This document shows positions 27,951 to 37,288 of a DNA stretch of 64,000 bases, in pieces. Under the pieces are notes generated by a model. It saw nothing but the letters and a program-made list of their open reading frames with translations, was not told the origin of the DNA and made no database searches. The stretch comes from Cognataquiflexum nitidum (lineage in GTDB: Bacteria > Bacteroidota > Bacteroidia > Cytophagales > Cyclobacteriaceae). Position numbers and translations under genes: made by a program. The stretch spans positions 62,001 to 126,000 of the forward strand of contig NZ_JAKZAM010000002.1 in the NCBI RefSeq assembly GCF_022538055.1. Direction: 5' to 3'. Position 1 is the first letter of the stretch, and the number at the start of each line of letters is the position of its first letter.

Positions 27951-28586
27951 ATGGCCAAAAACCTCACCCTTGTCCCCGATAAACCCAAAGCCTGGCTGAT
28001 GCTGTTGGCTTGGGGCTTTCTAATCATTTTCGCAGGAAAATTTGTCCTTGTTGAAGCTTTACCCTACTTCGGATTTGACGAGGAAGTGTACGGCAGGTTC
28101 TGGAGGATGAAATGGCCGTTGATCGGACATATCACAGGCGGTTTGCTAGCTCTGGTATTGGGACCCTTTCAGTTTTGGGCAGGGTTTAGGAACAGGTACC
28201 TGACAGTGCACCGATGGATGGGAAAGTTGTATTTGACAGCAATTCTGATCGGAACCATCAGTTCCACTTCTCTAGCCTGGACCACAGCACTAGCTATTCA
28301 CTGGACCTGGGCCTTTGCACTTCAAATGCTGGCTTTTGCATGGTTTTGTACCGCTGCAATGGCATTTATTTCCATCAAAAGAAAGAGAATCCAGCAGCAT
28401 AAGGAATGGATGATCCGGAGCTATGTGGTGACTTTTGCTTTTGTGATATTCAGATGGCTGGCCGCCATGCCTTTTATTATCGAGCTGGGAACTTTCGTGG
28501 AAAGGGGTCCGACTTTGGGCTGGGTTTCTTGGGTCATTCCGCTATTGATTACAGAGATTGTATTACAATGGAATAAAAAGGGATAA
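27951..28586 (+). CDS. DUF2306 domain membrane protein
   Basis: The 211-residue protein has about six hydrophobic helices. Conserved histidines lie in GHITGGLLALVLGPFQF, VHRWMGKLYL and QQHKEWMIRSY, the pattern of DUF2306 proteins. The histidine placement recalls haem-binding b-type membrane proteins, but that is inference. It precedes a small NTF2-like gene and a cytochrome c gene with short gaps (29 and 10 bp), so the three are probably one transcript. Confidence 0.85.
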   Translation: MAKNLTLVPDKPKAWLMLLAWGFLIIFAGKFVLVEALPYFGFDEEVYGRFWRMKWPLIGHITGGLLALVLGPFQFWAGFRNRYLTVHRWMGKLYLTAILIGTISSTSLAWTTALAIHWTWAFALQMLAFAWFCTAAMAFISIKRKRIQQHKEWMIRSYVVTFAFVIFRWLAAMPFIIELGTFVERGPTLGWVSWVIPLLITEIVLQWNKKG

Positions 28587-28615
28587 GCCGAAAACCTGTT
28601 TAGAGTAGGCAATAA

Positions 28616-29050
28616 ATGAAAAACAAGATGAAAAGTGTAGCAATCATTACTATCCTTATGGCATTTACCCTAAGTGCCTATTCCCAAGGTTCTTTTACCG
28701 AAAAGACCTTCCATGAACTTATGGCTAAGACTGAAGATCGGATGTTTACATTAGAAAATACCGATGAAAACTTTGTGTTTATTACAGGTAATGGCCAGAA
28801 AATGGGCCGTACAGAGTTAAAGGAGGCAACCTCAATGATGACCGTTTTAAATGAGTTTTCAGATCTAACAGTAAATCAATCAGGTGGTACTGTGATAGTT
28901 TCGGGTCTGATCGACCAAAAGATAAGTCAAAAAAAGAATCCCTCGGATATTTTTGAATACAAAGGCGTATTTACGGCCGTTTATACATCTCAAAAAAAGA
29001 AATGGGTACTGATGTCTTGGCAACATTCCGACTATAAGCCGAATAACTAA
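28616..29050 (+). CDS. secreted NTF2-like (DUF4440-type) protein
   Basis: The 144-residue product has a signal peptide (IITILMAFTLSAYSQG). A short NTF2-like domain follows with FHELMAKTEDRMFTLENTDENFVFITGNG and the closing strands GVFTAVYTSQKKKWVLMSWQHSDY. It should be periplasmic. It lies 10 bp before the cytochrome c gene. The second ATG (codon 4) is also a possible start. Function is unknown. Confidence 0.8.
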   Translation: MKNKMKSVAIITILMAFTLSAYSQGSFTEKTFHELMAKTEDRMFTLENTDENFVFITGNGQKMGRTELKEATSMMTVLNEFSDLTVNQSGGTVIVSGLIDQKISQKKNPSDIFEYKGVFTAVYTSQKKKWVLMSWQHSDYKPNN

Positions 29051-29060
29051 GCTAACAGCT

Positions 29061-30062
29061 ATGGTAAAGAAAATCATCCTTGGAATCGTTATCCTCTTGG
29101 TAGTTGTCATTGGGGGATTTGTTTTTTACGTCCAACTAAATTGGAATAAAATCTATGAAATTCCTTATCCTGATCTTCAGGTCAGTACTGATTCTACGGT
29201 AATCGAAAGGGGAAAATATCTGGTTCATGGACCCGCCCATTGTTCCAATTGTCATGTGGGAAGTGTAGCGGAAATGATTGCGGCCGATGCTGGAGAAAAC
29301 ATTCCCCTTAAGGGCGGAGTGCCATTCAATATGGGAGCTCTCGGCACCATGTACCCGAGGAATTTGACTTCTGATTCGGAAACCGGTATAGCAAGGTATT
29401 CTGACAAGGAAATGTTTCGGATGATGCGGCATGTGGTAAAACCGGATGGTACGGGAACTTTGATTGTATTGATGCCTTTTTGGAATATGGCGAATGAGGA
29501 CCTAGTGGCAGTGGTTTCCTACCTCAGAACCATGGCTCCTTTCAATAATGAAGTGCCCGATAATGATTGGACTTTTGTAGGAAAAGCAGTGCGGGTGTTG
29601 GCTAGCTCCTTTCAACCGATATCCAACCCAAGTCCAGCTCCGGTTTCTCCTCCGATGGAGGCGACAATAGCCAGAGGAGAATATGTATCAAGGTATTTGG
29701 CCAATTGTGTAGGCTGTCATACCAATCGTGACCCCATGACCTTTGAGGCCATAGGTCCTGAATATGCCGGTGGAATGGAATTTGAACCTTGGCCTGAGTT
29801 TGCTTTGGCTGTAGGGGGTGATCCTGAAACTTGGATGCGTACCCCCAACATTACTCCCCATCCAAATAGCGCTTTGTCAAAATTTAAAACTGTGGAAGAA
29901 TGGAAGGCAAGATTCCGTCAGGGAAGGCTGATCAATATATCCCAAATGCATTGGGGACCCTTTTCTAGAATGACGGATAAAGACCTGGAAGCACTTTACC
30001 TGTACCTGACAAGTTTGGAGCCTTCTGATTATGATGCAGGAGAGTTGATGTTTAAGAAATAA
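29061..30062 (+). CDS. membrane-anchored dihaem cytochrome c
   Basis: The 333-residue protein has an N-terminal membrane helix (ILGIVILLVVVIGGFVFYV). Two c-type haem motifs, CSNCH near residue 60 and CVGCH near residue 217, each have a downstream Met-containing segment. The arrangement resembles the cytochrome c subunit of alcohol or aldehyde dehydrogenases, though that enzyme's catalytic subunit is not next to it. It would carry electrons at the periplasmic face. It ends at a clear terminator, closing the DUF2306-NTF2-cytochrome unit. Confidence 0.9.
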   Translation: MVKKIILGIVILLVVVIGGFVFYVQLNWNKIYEIPYPDLQVSTDSTVIERGKYLVHGPAHCSNCHVGSVAEMIAADAGENIPLKGGVPFNMGALGTMYPRNLTSDSETGIARYSDKEMFRMMRHVVKPDGTGTLIVLMPFWNMANEDLVAVVSYLRTMAPFNNEVPDNDWTFVGKAVRVLASSFQPISNPSPAPVSPPMEATIARGEYVSRYLANCVGCHTNRDPMTFEAIGPEYAGGMEFEPWPEFALAVGGDPETWMRTPNITPHPNSALSKFKTVEEWKARFRQGRLINISQMHWGPFSRMTDKDLEALYLYLTSLEPSDYDAGELMFKK

Positions 30063-30083
30063 AAATGTAATCTGAATCTTTCA

Positions 30084-30122
30084 AATTGGACAACGGTCAA
30101 TCGACTGTTGTCCAATTCTTTT
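30084..30122 (+). terminator. rho-independent terminator after the cytochrome c gene
   Basis: AATTGGACAAC (30084-30094) pairs perfectly with GTTGTCCAATT (30107-30117). The stem extends inward through GTC/GAC and is followed by CTTTT. Confidence 0.8.
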
Positions 30123-30156
30123 GTTAGAAAAACAATCTTTAGAGTAATAAATTTTA

Positions 30157-31338
30157 ATGAACACAATACCTGTCCCCAACCAAAGAATCTCCTCCATCGA
30201 TCTTGTCAAAGGCCTTGCAATGCTCATCATGGCATTGGACCATGTGCGGGATTATGTGCATGCCCCTGCTTTCCTATTTGACGCGGCAGATCCTGAACAA
30301 ACGACTTTGGCGATATTCTTTACCCGCTGGGTTACACATTTCTGTGCGCCTGCTTTCAGTTTTCTCGCAGGAACCTCTGCTTTTATGATCGGCAAGAGAA
30401 AACCAAAAAACGAATTGTCGGGATTTCTCCTCAAAAGAGGACTTTGGCTAGTATTTATTGAGCTTACAGTGATCAATTTTGGGTGGCTTTTTGATTTAAG
30501 TTTTGGAACTATTCTTCTACAAGTCATCTGGTCTTTGGGAATCAGTATGATAGTCTTGGCGGGTTTGGTTTACTTATCCCGCAAAGTGATTTTGATTTTT
30601 GGCCTTATCCTGATTTTTGGACATAACCTTCTTGACCCTATCAGTTTGGACAACTCTATTGCTTGGGCGCTATTTCACAAACTCAATATTTTCATGCTTT
30701 CAGAAAATTTGATGTTTGTGGTGGGCTACCCCATGATTCCTTGGATTGGAGTGATGGCTTTAGGCTATTGGTTTGGAATATATTACGACAAATCAGTTGA
30801 CAGTTCCAAAAGAAAACTGACCTTCAGCCTTCTTGGTGTTTGTGCCATTATCCTTTTTGTATTGCTGAGGTGGACCAATGTCTATGGAGATCCTGTCCTT
30901 TACCAACAGTATGATAGACCCGGTCAGGATCTGGTTTCATTCCTGAATCCAAGCAAATATCCACCTTCACTCTTATTCTTATTGATGACTTTGGGAGGAA
31001 TACTACTCCTTTTGGCCAATTCCGAGAAATGGAAAGGAAAGCTTGTGGATTTTATTTGCACTTTCGGCCGGGTTCCTTTCTTTTTCTATATCATCCATAT
31101 CTATCTCATTCACCTGATCGCAATCGGCTTGGCGACTATGACTGGGTTTGTCTGGAAAAAGAACATGGTTTTGGCGGCATGGGGAGCAATCGAAAATCCG
31201 ATTCCCGGCTATGGGTTTCCACTTTGGGTAGTTTATGTTGTCTGGATTTCAGTGATTTTGGTGTTGTATCCGATTTGTAAAAAGTTTGACCGGTATAAGC
31301 AGGGTAATAAAAACAAATGGTGGCTCAGCTATTTCTGA
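30157..31338 (+). CDS. DUF1624 / HGSNAT-like membrane protein
   Basis: The 393-residue protein starts ISSIDLVKGLAMLIMALDHVRDY, the signature of DUF1624 proteins related to heparan-alpha-glucosaminide N-acetyltransferase. HFCAPAFSFLAGTSAF and about ten membrane helices follow, with the late VPFFFYIIHIYLIH segment. HGSNAT-like enzymes move acetyl groups across a membrane to an amino sugar. The substrate here is unknown. It has its own transcription start region after the terminator at 30122. Confidence 0.88.
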   Translation: MNTIPVPNQRISSIDLVKGLAMLIMALDHVRDYVHAPAFLFDAADPEQTTLAIFFTRWVTHFCAPAFSFLAGTSAFMIGKRKPKNELSGFLLKRGLWLVFIELTVINFGWLFDLSFGTILLQVIWSLGISMIVLAGLVYLSRKVILIFGLILIFGHNLLDPISLDNSIAWALFHKLNIFMLSENLMFVVGYPMIPWIGVMALGYWFGIYYDKSVDSSKRKLTFSLLGVCAIILFVLLRWTNVYGDPVLYQQYDRPGQDLVSFLNPSKYPPSLLFLLMTLGGILLLLANSEKWKGKLVDFICTFGRVPFFFYIIHIYLIHLIAIGLATMTGFVWKKNMVLAAWGAIENPIPGYGFPLWVVYVVWISVILVLYPICKKFDRYKQGNKNKWWLSYF

Positions 31339-31522
31339 TTATGAAATACAGGAATTCATATCACAGGAGATTCAATCCAATATGGATTCTATTCCCATGT
31401 GAAATGTAAATTAATGAGGATGCTTCTTCTTTTAAATGTAAATTCCGGTATATTCAATCCTGTGAATGAAGTTAAATTACACACAGATTGAATTAGAACC
31501 TAACAATTGAAAACCACCAAAA

Positions 31523-34500
31523 ATGAATCATTTTAAGCATTTTCTCCTCTGTTTATTTCTTTTTCCTATGCTGGGTTTTGCACAGCAGACCAATCATGCC
31601 GAGTATTTTAAACAATTTGATTTTAGGTTTATAGGACCTGATGGTAACCGGACTATTGCTGCCGTTGGTGAACCCAACAACCTCATGGTCATGTATGTAG
31701 GTATGGCGTCTGGGGGTCTTTTCAAAACTGAAGATGGAGGGACTACATGGCGGTCTATTTTTGATGAGCAGGATATATCTTCAGTTTCTGCTCTAGCTTT
31801 GGCGCCATCAGACCCTAATCAAGTTTGGGCAGGCACGGGCGAAACTTTCCTCATCCGTCCGGCCCATGCGATGGGTAATGGGATTTACAAATCCAATGAT
31901 GCAGGGAAAAGTTTCCAACACATGGGCTTGAAAGAAACATCACGTATCGGACAGATTGTGGTAGATCCCAGAAATCCGGATATCGTCTATGCAGCAGCCT
32001 TGGGTCATACTTATGGACCACAAAAAGACAGGGGAGTGTATAAAACCACAGATGGTGGGAAGACTTGGGGAAATGTACTTTTTGTCGATGAGCATACAGG
32101 TGCAGTAGATTTGGCATTGAACCCAAAGAATCCTGAGATTATATTTGCAGCTTTTTGGTCCATAGATATCAAAACTTGGGGGCTAAACAGCGGTGGTTTC
32201 GGCGGAGGCATCTATCGGAGTAAAGACGGAGGCGCTACTTGGGAAGCTCTGAAAGACAAAGGTTTGCCGGGTGGAGAAAAGAATCCGGTGGGCAAGACTT
32301 CAGTAGCAGTTGCCTACAGTGATCCTAATGTGGTCTATGCCTTATTTGAAATGGATAGCCCTCAGCTTTGGAAATCTACAGACGGAGGTGATTCTTGGGC
32401 ACTTACTATGATCAACCATGACATCAATGAGCGGGCACCCTATTATACCAAATTGAGGGTCTCAACAGACGATCCTGAGGAGATTTATTTTGCTTCGGTA
32501 AAATTCAGTACCTCCAAGGACGGAGGCAAAACTCTTGCAAATGCAGGTTATCGGGCAGGTGGAGACAACCATGATATCTGGGTTGATCCGCTAAATCCAA
32601 ACCGGATATTGGTAGCCCATGATGGTGGGCTTGGGGTGACTTGGAACAAACAAGAATCCTATAAGCAGCATGTGTTCCCCAATGCACAGATGTACCATGT
32701 GTGGACAGACAATCAAATTCCTTACAATGTTTATGGAAACCGACAGGATGGATATTCCTACCGTGGCCCAAGCAATAGCCGTCAGGGTAGTATACCCCTG
32801 GGACTATGGCATGCCGTGGGAGGATGTGAGAGTGGATGGGCTATTCCTGACCCTATGGACAATCATATTGTTTGGTCGGGATGCTATGATGGAGGTCTCC
32901 AGGTATATGACCTCCGGACAGGTCATGCCAGAGATGTAAGGGTTTGGCCCGAAGCAGGATATGGTTGGGCACCACAGGATATGCGGTACAGATGGCATTG
33001 GTCATTTCCGATATTTATAAGTCCCCATAATCACAAACGTGTCTATGTTGGAAGCCAATTTGTCCACATGACTGAGGATTATGGGCAAAGCTGGAAAATC
33101 ATCAGTCCGGATCTCACCCGAAATGATAAATCCCATCAACAGTCTTCCGGAGGTATCGCCACGGACAACCTCATGACCTTTGATGCCTCGGTACTTTTTG
33201 CCATTGCAGAATCCCAATTAGAAGAGGGACTTATTTGGACCGGCAGCAATGATGGTTTGGTTCAGTTGACCAGAGACGGAGGCAAGACATGGACCAATGT
33301 CTCAGATAATTTCATTGGCAAACCTGATCTGGGGACAATTTCCAGCATTGAACCATCGAGACATCAACTGGGAACTGCCTACGTTACTGTGGATGCACAT
33401 CAGTTGGGAGATTTTGATCCTTATATTTTCAAAACCACCGATTATGGCAAGACTTGGGAAAAGATAAGCGAAGGAATAGAACATTCAGAATCCAGTTTTG
33501 TCCATGTTGCTCGAGAAGATCCAAAAGTCAAAGGAATACTTTATGCAGGAACTGATAAAGGTCTATATATTTCCAAAGATGACGGCAATAACTGGTTCAG
33601 ACTAAGAAACAATCTTCCTCCTGTACCGATTTATTGGCTGACCATTCAGGAGGAATTCAATGATATGGTTATCGGTACATATGGCAGGGGATTCTACATT
33701 TTGGATGATATTGGCGCTATACAAGAATTGGATCAGGAGGTTTTGGCAAAAGAGGTACATCTCTTCAATCAACGGTCGGCATACAGATTTCAAGAAATAC
33801 AAGGAATCAAAACAGAGGGCCGAACTATGACCACGGGATCAAATCCTCCTTATGGCATGGATATCAATTATTTCTTAAAAAATCCTGCCAAAGAAGTCCT
33901 AGTAGAGATTTTTGACTTGGAAGGTAAAAAAATCAGAACCCTCAATGGCAGAAAAGATTCAGGTGTAAACAGGGTTTGGTGGGATTTGCGACATGAACCC
34001 ACGCTTCAACCAAAATTATTGGTAGCGCCTCAGGATAAACCTTGGGTAAAATTAGAGGGCAGGGAATTCAGACCGCTGGTGACCTGGGATCTGGACCTTT
34101 ATCGTGGACAATTTGGACCTAGGGTGATTCCTGGAGAGTATGTAATCAGGATCACTGTAGATGGGCAAACTGTCAGTCAAAAAGGAAAGGTCATCAAGGA
34201 CCCAAATACTGCCGGTACTTTAGATGATATTCAAAAGCAGGTTGAGTTCTCATTGAAACTCAATGCAGCAATGAACGAAGTGGTAGTTGCCATCAATGAA
34301 ATAGAAACCATCCGCAAGGAACTTGAGGAATTGACAGATCTGAATCAGGATGAACAAATCGCTTTGAAAGCAAATGAACTTGAAGCAAAAATATTGGAAG
34401 TCGAAGGAGCTTTATTTGATGTTAACCTTACAGGTGCAAGGGAAGATGCCTTTAGAAATCCGATGAAACTCTATGGAAGAATCAGTGCTTTGGCTAGCGA

Positions 34501-34678
34501 TGCCGGCGGATTTGGAGCTGATTTCAGGCCGACTAATCAGCAAATGGAAGTTTACAATGTCTTTAGAAAACAGCTGGATGACATTCAGGTCCAATACAAA
34601 AAACTGATAGAGGAGGAAATACCGAAATTCAACCAGTATCTACTGTCAAGAGATATCCAAATGATTCTGAAAAGGTGA
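31523..34678 (+). CDS. secreted BNR/Asp-box beta-propeller protein (VPS10/sortilin-like)
   Basis: The 1051-residue protein has a signal peptide (LLCLFLFPMLGFAQ). At least nine Asp-box repeats of the S/T-x-D-x-G-x-T/S-W type are visible (TEDGGTTW, TTDGGKTW, SKDGGATW, STDGGDSW, TEDYGQSW, TRDGGKTW, TTDYGKTW), which build one or two beta-propellers over about residues 30-740. A C-terminal beta domain and a helical tail with Glu-rich coiled-coil character follow. Homologues are annotated as glycosyl hydrolase or sortilin-like; no catalytic residue set is recognisable. It is followed by an M20 amidohydrolase 37 bp later, and a second, related protein lies at 45176. Confidence 0.88.
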   Translation: MNHFKHFLLCLFLFPMLGFAQQTNHAEYFKQFDFRFIGPDGNRTIAAVGEPNNLMVMYVGMASGGLFKTEDGGTTWRSIFDEQDISSVSALALAPSDPNQVWAGTGETFLIRPAHAMGNGIYKSNDAGKSFQHMGLKETSRIGQIVVDPRNPDIVYAAALGHTYGPQKDRGVYKTTDGGKTWGNVLFVDEHTGAVDLALNPKNPEIIFAAFWSIDIKTWGLNSGGFGGGIYRSKDGGATWEALKDKGLPGGEKNPVGKTSVAVAYSDPNVVYALFEMDSPQLWKSTDGGDSWALTMINHDINERAPYYTKLRVSTDDPEEIYFASVKFSTSKDGGKTLANAGYRAGGDNHDIWVDPLNPNRILVAHDGGLGVTWNKQESYKQHVFPNAQMYHVWTDNQIPYNVYGNRQDGYSYRGPSNSRQGSIPLGLWHAVGGCESGWAIPDPMDNHIVWSGCYDGGLQVYDLRTGHARDVRVWPEAGYGWAPQDMRYRWHWSFPIFISPHNHKRVYVGSQFVHMTEDYGQSWKIISPDLTRNDKSHQQSSGGIATDNLMTFDASVLFAIAESQLEEGLIWTGSNDGLVQLTRDGGKTWTNVSDNFIGKPDLGTISSIEPSRHQLGTAYVTVDAHQLGDFDPYIFKTTDYGKTWEKISEGIEHSESSFVHVAREDPKVKGILYAGTDKGLYISKDDGNNWFRLRNNLPPVPIYWLTIQEEFNDMVIGTYGRGFYILDDIGAIQELDQEVLAKEVHLFNQRSAYRFQEIQGIKTEGRTMTTGSNPPYGMDINYFLKNPAKEVLVEIFDLEGKKIRTLNGRKDSGVNRVWWDLRHEPTLQPKLLVAPQDKPWVKLEGREFRPLVTWDLDLYRGQFGPRVIPGEYVIRITVDGQTVSQKGKVIKDPNTAGTLDDIQKQVEFSLKLNAAMNEVVVAINEIETIRKELEELTDLNQDEQIALKANELEAKILEVEGALFDVNLTGAREDAFRNPMKLYGRISALASDAGGFGADFRPTNQQMEVYNVFRKQLDDIQVQYKKLIEEEIPKFNQYLLSRDIQMILKR

Positions 34679-34715
34679 TTTTCAATTGAATCGGACTACA
34701 AAAGCATTGGGGAAA

Positions 34716-36038
34716 ATGAAAAATTCAATTAGTATGAAATCAATTTTACTGACAATGACACTTTTCTTGTGTGCAATTTCGGTTTTTGCCCAAGTGAAGG
34801 TCAATGAAAAACGTATTGAACAAAGAATTTTTGAAATGGCTGAGTTTGGGAAAAATGAAAAAGGAGAAGGCCAAAGGGTTGCTTACAGCAAAGGCGATAT
34901 TGAAGGAAGAGCCTATTTTATGAACCTGATGCGAAAGGCAGGGTTGGAAGTGCATGTTGATTTTGCCGGCAATATCATTGGAAAAAGGGCTGGTAAAGAC
35001 CCTTCCAAAAAGCCCATTGCCTTTGGTTCCCATATAGACATGGTGCCCAATGGCGGAAATTATGATGGCACTTATGGTTCCATTACAGCGCTGGAAATCA
35101 TCGAAGTTTTGAATGAAAATAATATCATCACAGACCATCCTCTTGAAGTCATAATTTTCCAAAATGAAGAAGGGGGATTGGTTGGCAGCCGGGCATTGAC
35201 TGGGAATTTGAGTAGGGAAGCTTTGTCCCAAAAGTCTGCCAGTGGCTTGACACTTGAGGAAGGAATCAAAGCCATCGGCGGAAATCCGGATAGGTTGGGG
35301 GAGGTAGTCCGAAAACCGGGCGATTTGGCAGCATTTATTGAAATCCATATCGAGCAGAGCAAAGTATTGGAAAGCCGTGGTGTCGATATAGCCATTGTCG
35401 AAGGGATTGTTGGGATTGAAGATTGGGACATCACTGTCACCGGGATGGCCAATCATGCAGGAAGCACGCCCATGAACGACCGTCAGGATGCGCTGATTGC
35501 AGCCTCCAAACTAGTGCTTGCTGTCAATGAAGTGGTCAACAGCTATGAAGGCGACCAAGTTGGGAGCGTGGGCAAAATCTCTGTCCCTTCAGGGGCACCC
35601 AATATTATTCCGGGAAAGGTGGAAATGAGTCTGCAGATGAGGGACCTTTCTTCAGAAAAGATCATGAAGATGTTTGGTGATATTGCAAAAAGAGCGGTAC
35701 AGATCGGCAAGGAAACAAACACTCAAATCCAATTTGAAAATCTGAATTTAGGAACCACCCCGACCTTTGCCAGTCAGGAAATACAGGAAAAAATGATGTC
35801 AGCAGCAAAATCCTTTGGCATCTCTTATATCAAAATGCAAAGTGGTGCCGGGCACGATGTACAGGAAATGGGTAAATTGGGGCCGATTGGACTTGTCTTT
35901 ATCCCAAGCAAAGACGGCATCAGTCACAATCCCAAAGAATATTCCTCACCTGAAGAAATGGCAAACGGTGCCAATGTGATGCTGCATACGGTATTGATGT
36001 TGGATAAGGATTTGATCCTAAAAATTGATATTTATTGA
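34716..36038 (+). CDS. secreted M20-family amidohydrolase (allantoate/carbamoyl amino acid hydrolase type)
   Basis: A 440-residue Zn-dependent M20 peptidase-family enzyme of the hydantoinase/carbamoylase group. Metal and catalytic motifs are GSHIDMVPNGGNYDG, QNEEGG, FIEIHIEQ and the late GAGHDVQEMG. These enzymes cleave N-carbamoyl amino acids or allantoate. Unusually for that group, MKSILLTMTLFLCAISVFAQ is a signal peptide, so the enzyme acts outside the cytoplasm. The ATG at 34716 is chosen over a TTG at 34686; the ATG at 34734 is also possible. It is probably cotranscribed with the BNR gene. Confidence 0.88.
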   Translation: MKNSISMKSILLTMTLFLCAISVFAQVKVNEKRIEQRIFEMAEFGKNEKGEGQRVAYSKGDIEGRAYFMNLMRKAGLEVHVDFAGNIIGKRAGKDPSKKPIAFGSHIDMVPNGGNYDGTYGSITALEIIEVLNENNIITDHPLEVIIFQNEEGGLVGSRALTGNLSREALSQKSASGLTLEEGIKAIGGNPDRLGEVVRKPGDLAAFIEIHIEQSKVLESRGVDIAIVEGIVGIEDWDITVTGMANHAGSTPMNDRQDALIAASKLVLAVNEVVNSYEGDQVGSVGKISVPSGAPNIIPGKVEMSLQMRDLSSEKIMKMFGDIAKRAVQIGKETNTQIQFENLNLGTTPTFASQEIQEKMMSAAKSFGISYIKMQSGAGHDVQEMGKLGPIGLVFIPSKDGISHNPKEYSSPEEMANGANVMLHTVLMLDKDLILKIDIY

Positions 36039-36194
36039 TACTGGATATTGATTGATATTGGGTCATCCTGATAAATAGATTCAAAACCTCTTGATAAATT
36101 AAACAGATAAGTAAGAGCAGAAAAAAGAGGACAATCAATAATGGTAAAGCATTTCCATTGTGACAAATATCCATAAATAACTTGTCCGCTGAGG

Positions 36195-36298
36195 CGGATT
36201 TAATATCCACTAATATCCAATAATATCCACTAATATCTAATATCCATGAATATCTAATATCCATGAATATCTAATATCCACTAATATCCAAACTCCTA
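36195..36298. repeat. TAATATCCA tandem repeat upstream of the hydroxylase gene
   Basis: From about 36200 the plus strand repeats TAATATCCACTAATATCCAA, with TCTAATATCCATGAATA variants, until 30 nt before the start at 36329. The upstream part (36039-36190) has TGATATTGG repeats, and nothing else was recognised. Confidence 0.75.
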
Positions 36299-36328
36299 AC
36301 AAAAGAAAATTATCATTTAAGAAATAAC

Positions 36329-37120
36329 ATGGAAACCCTCGAATACCTCCTTAGCATTGACATCAATTACATCGCAGTCGGATTGATAGCACTGTTTTTT
36401 ACTTTGGAACATGTACTCAGCACACAATTTCCATTTAAAGAAAGAGGCCGGCATTTTTGGCACAGTTTCCTGTTTCAGGTGGTATTCCTGATCGGCAACC
36501 TATTTTGGGCTGGTTTCTTTGTTTTCTGTATCCAATGGCTCAATCAAAATGAAATAGGATTGTTTTATATGCTTGAAGTTCCCCTTTGGCTGAAGTTGAT
36601 TTTAGGTATTTTGATTTTGGATTTGGGTACATATTGGTTTCATAGGTTGTCGCATCTTTCTACTGTACTGTGGAGGTTTCACAGGGTTCACCACAGTGAT
36701 ACTACCATGGACTCATCCAATTACTTCCGATCCCATCCGATTGAGGTATTGTTTTGGTTTGGAAGTGCACCCATTCTGATGTCGGCCATTTTCGGATTGG
36801 ATCTGTTTACCATAGGGGCTTATTTTTTGGTCTTGACTCCTTTTTTGGTCATTGAGCATTCTAATCTAAAGTTCCCTGCATGGTTGGACAAAACCATGGG
36901 ATTGGTCATCACCACACCTAATCTCCACAAAATCCACCACGATCAGGATCAACATTATACCGACTCCAACTTTGCAGATATTTTTATCCTTTGGGACAGG
37001 ATTTTCGGAACTTATAAGTACAAGCTTGCTGAGCAGGTCAAACTGGGATTGGCTGAATTTGATGAAGAAAGAAAGCAGACTTTCTGGTATTTGATCAGAA
37101 GTCCATTTTTAAGAGATTGA
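36329..37120 (+). CDS. sterol desaturase / fatty acid hydroxylase superfamily protein
   Basis: The 263-residue membrane protein carries the superfamily's histidine boxes: HRLSH (about residue 109), HRVHHSD (about residue 122) and HKIHHDQDQHYTDSNF near residue 204, which bind a di-iron centre. About four membrane helices flank them. The reaction should be O2-dependent hydroxylation or desaturation of a lipid. The substrate cannot be read. The gene stands alone after a tandem repeat leader. Confidence 0.9.
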   Translation: METLEYLLSIDINYIAVGLIALFFTLEHVLSTQFPFKERGRHFWHSFLFQVVFLIGNLFWAGFFVFCIQWLNQNEIGLFYMLEVPLWLKLILGILILDLGTYWFHRLSHLSTVLWRFHRVHHSDTTMDSSNYFRSHPIEVLFWFGSAPILMSAIFGLDLFTIGAYFLVLTPFLVIEHSNLKFPAWLDKTMGLVITTPNLHKIHHDQDQHYTDSNFADIFILWDRIFGTYKYKLAEQVKLGLAEFDEERKQTFWYLIRSPFLRD

Positions 37121-37288
37121 TTGTCTGCTTTATTTTTTAATTTCCCATGAATATTTTAATATCAAAGTGACTGCTATTTGGGAAATCATCCAAAAAGCCT
37201 TGCCCAAATTGAAATCAATGGTTACAATTATCCTTGAAACTGAGTTTTAACTGTTGCTCAAGAAAATTCTAAATAGCCTTTCCCAAAT

